From UMGS1851 sp900555605 (lineage in GTDB: Bacteria; Bacillota; Clostridia; UBA1212; UBA1255), in assembly GCA_902472555.1 (NCBI GenBank), contig CABROF010000096.1:1-9856 (forward strand): 9,856 nt of DNA. Reading direction: 5' to 3'. A program made the translations under genes and the position numbers. The notes under the pieces are model-generated. The model saw only the letters and a list, made by a program, of their open reading frames with translations. It was not told the DNA's origin and made no database searches. This document shows positions 1 to 5,952 of this stretch, in pieces. The first letter of the stretch is position 1, and each line of letters begins with the position of its first letter.

Positions 1-1
1 G

Positions 2-1663
2 GAGGCGGGAAAAGGGCGAATCCTCGAGGTGATCGGACAGGAAGGTACGGCCGGCGTAGAAATTACGGCAATCGTAAAATCCCACGGTCTCCGGGATGTA
101 TTTCCGGAATCTGTTACGGCGCAGGCAAATGCTATGATTGCAGACATGGATGGTGACTCCGTTTCCCGCAGAACGATCGCATCGGAGCTGGCCCGGGGCA
201 GGCGCGATCTGCGGGAGCTCCGGATTGTTACCATTGATGCGGAGGATACCAAGGATGTAGATGACGGAGTTTCCATTGAGCAGTTAGAAAACGGCAATTA
301 CAGACTCGGCGTGCATATTGCGGACGTATCTTACTATGTAACAGAAGGCTCGCCGCTGGATATGGAGGCCTACGCACGGGGGACAAGCGTTTATCTGGCA
401 GACCGGGTACTGCCCATGCTTCCGAAGGCGCTGTCCAACGGAATCTGCAGCTTAAATGTAGGGGCAGACCGGCTTGCGTTTTCCGTATTTATGGAGCTTA
501 CACCTCAAGGAGAGGTGCTTTCTCATGAAATCTGCGAAAGCATTATCCGTGTTGCCTATAAAATCACGTACAATCAACTTTATCGGCTGTTTGACGGAGA
601 AGCGGAAGCAACGCCGGAGCAGCAGGCTGAGACCGCGCAGCTGAGGAACACTTTTTCGCCCTATATCGAGGACCTTTCCCGGATGAAAATGCTGGCGGAA
701 CGGCGCAATCAGCTTAGAGTGAAGCGCGGGTCGCTGCATTTTAACCTGCCGGAGACAAAGGTCGTTCTGGATGAACAGGGAGCACCTGTGGAGGTAAAAC
801 CCTATCCTATTACATTTGCCAATAATATTATTGAAGAATTCATGCTGGCCTGCAACGAGACGGTTGCGGCGCATTTCTTTTGGCTGTCTGTACCGTTTAT
901 GTACAGAAACCACGGTGATCCGGATCCGGAAAAGCTGGAAAACTTATGGAGAATTGTAAAAAATGCAGGGCATTCCTTAAAGGGAAAACGCAAAATTCAT
1001 GTGAAAGCGCTGCAGGATATGCTGGATGCGGTAAAGGGAACCCCCTCTGAGCAGGTAATCAGTATGATGGCACTGCGTTCTATGCAGAAGGCGGAATACA
1101 GCGGCGAAAATCAAGGCCATTTCGGACTCGCGGCCCAATATTATACGCATTTTACCTCCCCCATCAGACGGTACCCGGATCTGTTTATTCACCGAATCAT
1201 GAAACTTGTGCTGCGGGGAGAATTGGATGCCCGGCGTGAAGCCCATTTTCGGAGTATTGCGGATGCTTATGCCGCCCATTGTTCAGAGACTGAGCGTACG
1301 GCAGAGGCTGCCGAACGGGAAAGCGTGGACTATAAGGTGACGGAATATATGAAGCAATTTGAGGGAAATACCTTTGAAGGCGTGATTTCCGGAATTACCT
1401 CCTTTGGTCTGTTTATCAGACTGGAAAATACCGCGGAGGGGCTCATCGGATACCGAACCATGCGGGATCATATGATCTATGATGAAGGGCGGATGATGGC
1501 ATACGGAGAACACAGCGGCGTGCAATATCATATCGGAGACAGGGCTCAGGTCATTTTAGCGCACGCCAACGTGGCAATGCGTCAATTGGACTTTGAATTT
1601 GCGGAAGAATGTGGTACAATAAAAATGATTGACAAAAAAAGAAAGCCACGGCGAAAGGAATGA
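2..1663 (+). CDS. rnr: Ribonuclease R (3'-5' exoribonuclease), 5'-truncated by the window edge
   Basis: This is the C-terminal 553 residues of an RNase II/R family exoribonuclease; the frame is open to the window start, so the helix-turn-helix and first cold-shock domain lie upstream. It degrades structured RNA from the 3' end in the cytoplasm. The RNB catalytic domain covers roughly nt 215-1250 and carries the hallmark acidic cluster DAEDTKDVDD (nt 236-265), whose aspartates bind the catalytic metals. A second signature, YTHFTSPIRRYPDLFIHR, starts near nt 1142. An S1 RNA-binding domain follows (about nt 1364-1605, beginning GNTFEGVISGITSFG), and the protein ends in a basic tail, KKRKPRRKE, typical of RNase R rather than RNase II. 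The TGA stop is 8 bp before prfB. In many Firmicutes rnr is followed by smpB; here it is not. The family call is secure. The ATG/GTG codons near the left edge are internal, not starts. Confidence 0.95.
   Translation, partial: EAGKGRILEVIGQEGTAGVEITAIVKSHGLRDVFPESVTAQANAMIADMDGDSVSRRTIASELARGRRDLRELRIVTIDAEDTKDVDDGVSIEQLENGNYRLGVHIADVSYYVTEGSPLDMEAYARGTSVYLADRVLPMLPKALSNGICSLNVGADRLAFSVFMELTPQGEVLSHEICESIIRVAYKITYNQLYRLFDGEAEATPEQQAETAQLRNTFSPYIEDLSRMKMLAERRNQLRVKRGSLHFNLPETKVVLDEQGAPVEVKPYPITFANNIIEEFMLACNETVAAHFFWLSVPFMYRNHGDPDPEKLENLWRIVKNAGHSLKGKRKIHVKALQDMLDAVKGTPSEQVISMMALRSMQKAEYSGENQGHFGLAAQYYTHFTSPIRRYPDLFIHRIMKLVLRGELDARREAHFRSIADAYAAHCSETERTAEAAERESVDYKVTEYMKQFEGNTFEGVISGITSFGLFIRLENTAEGLIGYRTMRDHMIYDEGRMMAYGEHSGVQYHIGDRAQVILAHANVAMRQLDFEFAEECGTIKMIDKKRKPRRKE
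1592..1620 (+). promoter_or_regulatory. Candidate internal promoter for prfB within the 3' end of rnr
   Basis: TTTGAA (1592-1597) is separated by 17 bp from TACAAT (1615-1620), and TGG directly precedes the -10 hexamer, giving an extended -10 (TGn). It would start transcription about 45 bp upstream of the prfB ATG. It lies inside coding sequence, so base choice is also constrained by rnr; this is a motif match only. Confidence 0.35.
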
Positions 1664-1671
1664 GATGAACG

Positions 1672-2785
1672 ATGTTTGAACTGGAACAGTTTGGTTTAGA
1701 ACTGGACGGCTTGAAAAAGAGTTTATATGATTTGAGGGATTCACTTTGACACGACCGGCATGAAGAATATGATCGAGGAGCTTGAGAATAAAGCTTCCGA
1801 GCCGGACTTTTGGAATTATCCCGAGCAGTCTCAGAAGGTGCTTCAGCATCTGAAGCAGCTGAAAAATAAATTAGGTAAATTTACTGATCTGGAGTCAAAA
1901 TATGAAGAAATCCAGCTGATGATCATGATCGGCAATGAGGAAAATGATACCGCCATGGTAGAAGCCGTAGCTGCCGCCATGGAGGAATATAAGGCTGCCT
2001 TTCAAATGCTTCGGCTGGAGACGCTGCTGACCGGCGAATATGATGCGAACGACGCGATTTTGTCGATCCATCCCGGCGCGGGCGGAACAGAGTCCCAGGA
2101 TTGGGCTTCCATGCTGCTGCGGATGTACACACGGTGGGGCGAGGACCACGGTTATACGGTAAAACTGATCGATTACCTTGACGGAGACGAGGCCGGAATT
2201 AAAAGCGCGGTGCTCCAGTATTCCGGTGAGAATGCCTACGGCTTTTTAAGAAGCGAGCACGGGGTGCATCGTCTGGTGCGTATTTCCCCCTTTGATTCTG
2301 CGGGACGCCGGCATACGTCCTTTGCATCCGTAGAGGTTATGCCTGAAATTGATGACAACATCGAAATCGATATCCGGCCGGAGGATCTGGAAATCGGTAC
2401 CTACCGTTCCAGCGGCGCAGGGGGACAGCACATCAATAAAACGGATTCTGCGGTGCGGATCGTGCATAAGCCCACAGGATTGATTGTATCGTGTCAGACC
2501 GAGCGTTCTCAGCTGCAGAATAAGGAAACCGCCATGCGGATGCTGCGTTCTAAGCTGTTTGAAATGAAGCAGCGGGAGAATGTGGAGAAAATATCGGATT
2601 TAAAGGGCGTGCAGATGGAAATTGCGTGGGGCAGCCAGATTCGTTCCTACGTATTTTGTCCGTATACCCTGGTAAAGGACCATAGAACGTCTTATGAGGA
2701 GACTGTGGTGGAGAAGGTAATGGACGGCGGCCTGGATGGTTTCATCAACGCGTATCTGGTAAATGAGTTTAATAAAAATAAATAA
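1672..2785 (+). CDS. prfB: Peptide chain release factor 2, expressed by +1 programmed frameshift
   Basis: RF2 recognises UGA and UAA stop codons on the ribosome and triggers peptide release. The gene is in two frames: codons 1-25 (1672-1746, MFELEQFGLELDG...) run to an in-frame TGA at 1747-1749. Skipping T1747 continues from GAC (1748) to TAA at 2783-2785, giving 370 residues, the normal RF2 length. The stop-recognition tripeptide SPF falls at residues 205-207 (RF2-specific; RF1 has PxT) and the catalytic GGQ at 250-252, matching E. coli RF2 numbering as I recall it. Residue 246, a threonine in E. coli K-12, is serine here. The start is fixed by homology of the N terminus. The AAAGGA at 1654-1659 is 12 bp from this ATG, which is long; a weak GAG at 1662-1664 is nearer. 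The gene follows rnr by 8 bp and is probably co-transcribed. Annotating only the second frame from the ATG at 1760 would lose 29 residues. Confidence 0.96.
1734..1750 (+). promoter_or_regulatory. prfB: RF2 programmed +1 frameshift site (autoregulatory)
   Basis: Codons 22-26 read AGG GAT TCA CTT TGA, followed by C. The slippery CTT (1744-1746), the TGA and its 3' C reproduce the canonical CUU-UGA-C site, with TGA at codon 26 as in E. coli. A Shine-Dalgarno-like GAGGG (1734-1738) lies upstream; its AGG occupies the same codon position as in the E. coli AGGGGG element, though the G-run is shorter. Known logic: scarce RF2 makes the ribosome pause at UGA and shift +1, producing more RF2. Confidence 0.95.
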
Positions 2786-2822
2786 TCGTAGCTGCCGCAA
2801 AAACGGAATGATGGAGACTTTC

Positions 2823-2863
2823 GTGTGAAAAAATTTATTTTTCATACAGGATTTTGTTTTTTT
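2823..2863 (+). terminator. Possible rho-independent terminator of rnr-prfB (AT-rich hairpin plus T-tract)
   Basis: GTGTGAAAAA (2823-2832) can pair with TTTTTCATAC (2838-2847): ten contiguous pairs including one G-U, with a 5-nt loop (ATTTA). A T-rich run (2852-2863, broken by one G) starts 4 nt after the stem. The stem is weak (mostly A-U) and the T-run is not directly adjacent, so termination could be partial. Confidence 0.35.
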
Positions 2864-2891
2864 CGGTAAAAGAAACGAATTTTCGGTAAAA
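2860..2891 (+). repeat. Tandem 12-bp direct repeat in the spacer before the isomerase gene
   Basis: TTTTCGGTAAAA occurs at 2860-2871 and again at 2880-2891, identical and offset by 20 bp, close to two helical turns. The outer TTTT/AAAA of each copy are self-complementary. The pair lies 46-77 bp upstream of the isomerase start, so it is placed where a regulator could bind. No promoter hexamers with good spacing were found around it, and the regulator is unknown. Confidence 0.4.
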
Positions 2892-2936
2892 CCGGAACCG
2901 ACGGAATTCAAAATTTGAGAAAGGATGGAGATTTTT

Positions 2937-3902
2937 ATGAAATTAGGCGTATTAACCGTATTGCTGGGAGAAATGCAGATGGCGGATGCCATGAGATATC
3001 TGGCGGATGCGGGGGCACAAATGGTGGAAATCGGCGCGGGAGGCTTTCCTGGAAAAGCACATTGTGATCCGGCTGTTTTATTGAAGGACGACGGTAAATT
3101 GGAGGCCTTCAAAAAGGCAATATATGAAAACGGGTTGGAGATCAGCGCTCTGAGCTGTCACGGCAATCCGGTTCATCCGGATAAAGCGGTGGCAAAGCAG
3201 TATCACGATGATTTTGTGAATACCGTTTTGCTCGCGGAAAAATTAGGCGTCAAGCGGATCGTCGGGTTCTCCGGCTGTCCCGGAGATTGTCCGGAATCTA
3301 AATATCCGAATTGGGTGACCTGTGCGTGGCCGAATGACTTTCAGACGATTCTGGAATATCAGTGGAACGAGGTACTGATTCCTTATTGGAAGGAGACGGC
3401 AGCATTTGCCGCGGCCCATGGAATCGAGAAGATCTGCTTTGAAATGCATCCGGGCTTCTGCGTGTACAATCCGGAGACGCTGCTGAAACTGCGGGCCGCA
3501 GTAGGAACGATCATCGGCGCGAATTTTGACCCCAGCCATTTGTATTGGCAGGGCATTGATCCGGTGGAGGCCATCCGGACACTCGGAGAGGCCATCTACT
3601 ACGTACATGGCAAGGATGTTTACATCGATCCGGCCAATACGGCGAAAAACGGCGTGCTGGATACGAAGCCTTACGGCGATATCATCAATCGGTCCTGGAC
3701 CTTCCGTACCATGGGATACGGTCACGACCTCAAAGCCTGGAAGGATATCGTCAGCATGCTGAAAACCGTGGGCTATGACGACGTCATCAGTATCGAGCAT
3801 GAGGATTCGCTGATGTCGCCGGGAGAGGGACTCAGAAAGGCCATCGCGCTTTTGAAAGAGGTGCTGGTGTTTGAACAGGCCGGCGCCATGTGGTGGGTTT
3901 GA
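2937..3902 (+). CDS. Sugar phosphate isomerase/epimerase, xylose-isomerase-like TIM barrel
   Basis: This 321-residue protein belongs to the AP-endonuclease-2/xylose-isomerase-like TIM-barrel superfamily (the IolE/epimerase group). It probably rearranges a free or phosphorylated sugar or inositol derivative in the cytoplasm, but the substrate cannot be read from sequence. The expected divalent-metal ligands of this fold appear in order: E169 (CFEMHPGF), D198 and H201 (NFDPSHLYW), H224 (YVHGKD) and E287 (SIEHED). The ligand assignment is by analogy with sugar epimerases. No signal peptide is seen. The ATG at 2937 is preferred because GGAG (2927-2930) sits 6 nt upstream; the in-frame ATG at 2925 would leave AAAGG no spacing. 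The gene is flanked by hairpins on both sides and looks like a single-gene unit. No dehydrogenase, kinase or sugar transporter that would name a pathway lies nearby. Fold assignment is strong; specificity is unknown. Confidence 0.88.
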   Translation: MKLGVLTVLLGEMQMADAMRYLADAGAQMVEIGAGGFPGKAHCDPAVLLKDDGKLEAFKKAIYENGLEISALSCHGNPVHPDKAVAKQYHDDFVNTVLLAEKLGVKRIVGFSGCPGDCPESKYPNWVTCAWPNDFQTILEYQWNEVLIPYWKETAAFAAAHGIEKICFEMHPGFCVYNPETLLKLRAAVGTIIGANFDPSHLYWQGIDPVEAIRTLGEAIYYVHGKDVYIDPANTAKNGVLDTKPYGDIINRSWTFRTMGYGHDLKAWKDIVSMLKTVGYDDVISIEHEDSLMSPGEGLRKAIALLKEVLVFEQAGAMWWV

Positions 3903-3922
3903 AAAAACGAATATACAGCAGA

Positions 3923-3962
3923 AAACGCACCTGGTAAGTATGAACGCTTGTCAGGTGCGTTT
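3923..3962 (+). terminator. Long hairpin between the isomerase and dgt, likely (weak) terminator or leader structure
   Basis: AAACGCACCTG (3923-3933) pairs perfectly with CAGGTGCGTTT (3952-3962). The stem continues inward through two G-U pairs and AAG/CTT to give 16 contiguous pairs with an 8-nt loop (TATGAACG, 3939-3946). The A-run before and T-run after resemble a bidirectional terminator, but the U-tract is only three bases on the + strand. It ends 12 bp before the dgt Shine-Dalgarno, so it could also act as a 5' leader structure for dgt. Confidence 0.55.
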
Positions 3963-3974
3963 GCCGGTAAAAGA

Positions 3975-3980
3975 AGGAGG
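3975..3980 (+). promoter_or_regulatory. Strong ribosome binding site of dgt
   Basis: AGGAGG, fully complementary to the 16S tail, lies 8 nt before the ATG at 3989. It decides that start over the ATG at 3982, which opens a six-codon frame ending in TGA at 4000. Confidence 0.85.
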
Positions 3981-3988
3981 AATGATTC

Positions 3989-5200
3989 ATGGTATGGCGT
4001 GACATCAGGCTGGAGCAGGAAAAATCTTTGTCGCCGCTGGCCACAAGATCGGATCAGAGCCTCGGCAGAAAGCTGCCTGAACAGCCCTGCATCGTCCGTT
4101 CTGATTATGAACGGGATGCCAACCGGATCCTTTATTCTGAAGATTTCAGAAGGCTGCGGCATAAGACGCAGGTGTTTTTTAATGCGAAAAATGACCATAT
4201 TTGCACGCGGATGGAGCATGTGCTGTATGTTAATTCTATTTCGAATACTATCGGCAGAACGCTGGGGCTCAATCAGGACCTGATCACAGCCATTGCGCTG
4301 GGCCATGATATTGGTCACGCGCCTTTCGGCCACAGCGGTGAACGTGCGCTGAACCGCTCCCTGCAGAAGGTAAATCCCCATCTGTCCTTTCATCATGAGC
4401 TGCACAGCCTTCGGGTGGTAGACCGGCTGTCCACCAGAATTTCAAAAGAGAAAATTCACGAGCGCTGCGGTCTGAACCTCACTTATGAGGTCCGGGACGG
4501 CATTGTCAGCCACTGCGGCGAAAATTACAGCGAATATGAACTGCACGCCGACCCGCATAAAGATCCGGAAAAAATTTATGAAACAGACCACCGCAGTTGT
4601 ATGCCGCGGACGCTGGAGGCCTGCGTTGTCCGCCTGGTGGATAAAATTGCCTATGTGGGCAGAGATATCGAAGATGCGGTACGTGCAAATGTGATGGATT
4701 TCAGCGATATTTCCCAGGAAATCCGTTCCGAATTGGGTGCGACGAATGGGGAAATGATCAATACGCTGGTAGTGGACCTCATTGAAAACAGCTATGGAAC
4801 GGAATATATTCGTCTCAGCCCTGCCCGCGGCCAGGCACTGAAGGAAATGATTGAGGAGAATAACCGGCGGATTTATCAGGCGGATATGATCCGGCGCTAT
4901 GAAATCAATGCCAATAATGTGGTGGAGGGGCTGTTTGAGATCCTGTATGAAGCGGCCTGCAATATCATGAATGATATCAAGTTTGATGAAGCTGACGGAA
5001 CCGTGCATGTCTGTCTTCCGAAGGGCGCCGGCGGCCGGAGCGCCGCGCATCAGGACAAGGTTCTGCGGCGTCTTGGCGAATTCGTGGCGGAGAAAGGCTA
5101 TCACGAACAGGAACTGCCGGAGCAGATTGTGACGGATTATATTGCGGGCATGACAGACGGCTATGCGCTGCACAGATATGAAGATATTTATTGGATTTAG
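3989..5200 (+). CDS. dgt: Deoxyguanosinetriphosphate triphosphohydrolase-like protein (HD domain dNTPase)
   Basis: This 403-residue protein of the Dgt/SAMHD1-like family hydrolyses dNTPs to deoxynucleoside plus triphosphate in the cytoplasm. The family signature RDANRILYSEDFRRLRHKTQVF sits near residues 43-64 (written as seen: RDANRILYSEDF then RRLRHKTQVF). HD metal ligands are H77 (RMEHVLYV), H106-D107 (ALGHDIGHAPFGHSGE) and D218 (VRLVDKIAYVGRDIEDA). The C terminus (ITDYIAGMTD-like, here VTDYIAGMTDGYALHRYE) is also typical. The common THS around the first histidine is MEH here. AGGAGG (3975-3980) is 8 nt upstream of the ATG, and a TGA in frame at 3983-3985 excludes an earlier start. The gene follows a strong hairpin and is 55 bp upstream of yfbR, another deoxynucleotide hydrolase, suggesting one operon. 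In other Firmicutes dgt often sits by dnaG-rpoD, which is not the case here. Preferred nucleotide is not predictable; Dgt homologues differ in dNTP preference and allosteric activation. Confidence 0.93.
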   Translation: MVWRDIRLEQEKSLSPLATRSDQSLGRKLPEQPCIVRSDYERDANRILYSEDFRRLRHKTQVFFNAKNDHICTRMEHVLYVNSISNTIGRTLGLNQDLITAIALGHDIGHAPFGHSGERALNRSLQKVNPHLSFHHELHSLRVVDRLSTRISKEKIHERCGLNLTYEVRDGIVSHCGENYSEYELHADPHKDPEKIYETDHRSCMPRTLEACVVRLVDKIAYVGRDIEDAVRANVMDFSDISQEIRSELGATNGEMINTLVVDLIENSYGTEYIRLSPARGQALKEMIEENNRRIYQADMIRRYEINANNVVEGLFEILYEAACNIMNDIKFDEADGTVHVCLPKGAGGRSAAHQDKVLRRLGEFVAEKGYHEQELPEQIVTDYIAGMTDGYALHRYEDIYWI

Positions 5201-5255
5201 CGGCAGAGAACAGATAGAAGCGGAATCGCCGCAGATGCAGAGGATGGTGCGAAAG

Positions 5256-5840
5256 ATGGAGCAATCTCATTTTTTTGCTTTTTTAAACAGAATGAAATAT
5301 ATCAGCCGTTGGGGCTTGATGCGCAATACCGAAACGGAGAATATTCAGGAGCACAGCCTGCAGGTGGCAATTCTGGCCCACGCGCTGGCGCTGATCAAAA
5401 ACCGGCTGTTCGGAGGCACGCTCCAGCCGGAGCGTGCCTGCCTGTATGGGATTTTTCATGATGCAAATGAAATTATTACAGGAGACCTGCCGACGCCGAT
5501 CAAATATTTTAATCCGAAAATAAACGAAAATTATCATGAGATTGAAGACATATCAAAAGAAAAGCTTGTTTCCATGCTGCCGGAGACCTTTCGCCAGGAA
5601 TACCGGGAGCTGCTTTTCTTTGAGACGCGGGACCCGGTATATTACCCTATTGTGAAAGCAGCAGATAAGTTGGCGGCTCATATCAAATGTGTGGAAGAGG
5701 TAAAGGCCGGAAACCGGGAATTTGAAAAAGCGCAGAAAACAACGCTGCAAAGCCTGCAGGAGATGAATCTGCCGGAACTGCGCTATTTCATGGAGCACTA
5801 TCTGCCGTCGTATCAGCTGTCTTTGGATGAACTCGAATAA
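5256..5840 (+). CDS. yfbR: 5'-deoxynucleotidase, YfbR type (HD domain)
   Basis: This 194-residue HD-domain phosphatase removes phosphate from deoxyribonucleoside 5'-monophosphates. It resembles E. coli YfbR strongly as I recall that protein: SHFFAFLNR at the N terminus, RW at 18-19 (substrate selection), ENIQEHSLQVA, IKNRLFGG, FHDANEIITGDLPTPIKYF and a C-terminal LSLDELE. Counting from the ATG at 5256 puts the metal ligands at H33, H68, D69 and D137, identical to E. coli numbering, which is the main reason for this start. The frame is open upstream to ATGs at 5244, 5235, 5178 and 5163, but those residues overlap or abut dgt and do not look conserved. GAGGA (5240-5244) is 11 nt before the chosen ATG, a little long. 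It is downstream of dgt and followed by the secA promoter. Together with Dgt it would convert dNTPs and dNMPs to deoxynucleosides. Confidence 0.92.
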   Translation: MEQSHFFAFLNRMKYISRWGLMRNTETENIQEHSLQVAILAHALALIKNRLFGGTLQPERACLYGIFHDANEIITGDLPTPIKYFNPKINENYHEIEDISKEKLVSMLPETFRQEYRELLFFETRDPVYYPIVKAADKLAAHIKCVEEVKAGNREFEKAQKTTLQSLQEMNLPELRYFMEHYLPSYQLSLDELE

Positions 5841-5877
5841 ACGGTGGGAATCCAAGCCGGAAGCCAGCTGTAACGTT

Positions 5878-5906
5878 TTGACATTTTAGGCATATTGCCG
5901 TATAAT
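5878..5906 (+). promoter_or_regulatory. Consensus sigma-A promoter of secA
   Basis: TTGACA (5878-5883) and TATAAT (5901-5906) match both vegetative hexamers exactly and are separated by exactly 17 bp. Transcription should start near 5913, leaving a leader of about 40 nt. An AT-rich stretch (5901-5937) follows the -10 box. The rest of the 5841-5952 spacer shows no convincing terminator for dgt-yfbR, so read-through into secA is possible. Confidence 0.9.
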
Positions 5907-5937
5907 AAAAAATATATCCGATATTCTATGTATTTTT

Positions 5938-5944
5938 GAAAGGA
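5938..5944 (+). promoter_or_regulatory. Ribosome binding site of secA
   Basis: GAAAGGA lies 8 nt before the ATG at 5953 and supports that start, which also matches the usual SecA N terminus (MGLFEKLFGSYSDR). Confidence 0.8.
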
Positions 5945-5952
5945 ATTATAAA

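Noticed and set aside
1586..1620. TTGGAC (1586-1591) as -35 for the TACAAT box
   Set aside because: The spacer would be 23 bp, too long for a vegetative promoter; TTTGAA at 17 bp is the better candidate.
2925..2936. Earlier in-frame ATG giving MEIFMKLGV for the isomerase
   Set aside because: The only Shine-Dalgarno ahead of it (AAAGG) directly abuts the ATG, whereas GGAG at 2927-2930 is 6 nt before the ATG at 2937; MKLGV is also the natural start of the first barrel strand.
2937..3902. C-glycoside deglycosidase alpha subunit as the identity of the TIM-barrel protein
   Set aside because: Those enzymes share the fold but need a small beta subunit, usually encoded next door with an oxidoreductase; neither is present here.
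5163..5255. N-terminal extension of YfbR starting inside dgt
   Set aside because: The extra 31 residues overlap the end of dgt in another frame and match nothing in YfbR; active-site numbering fits a start at 5256.
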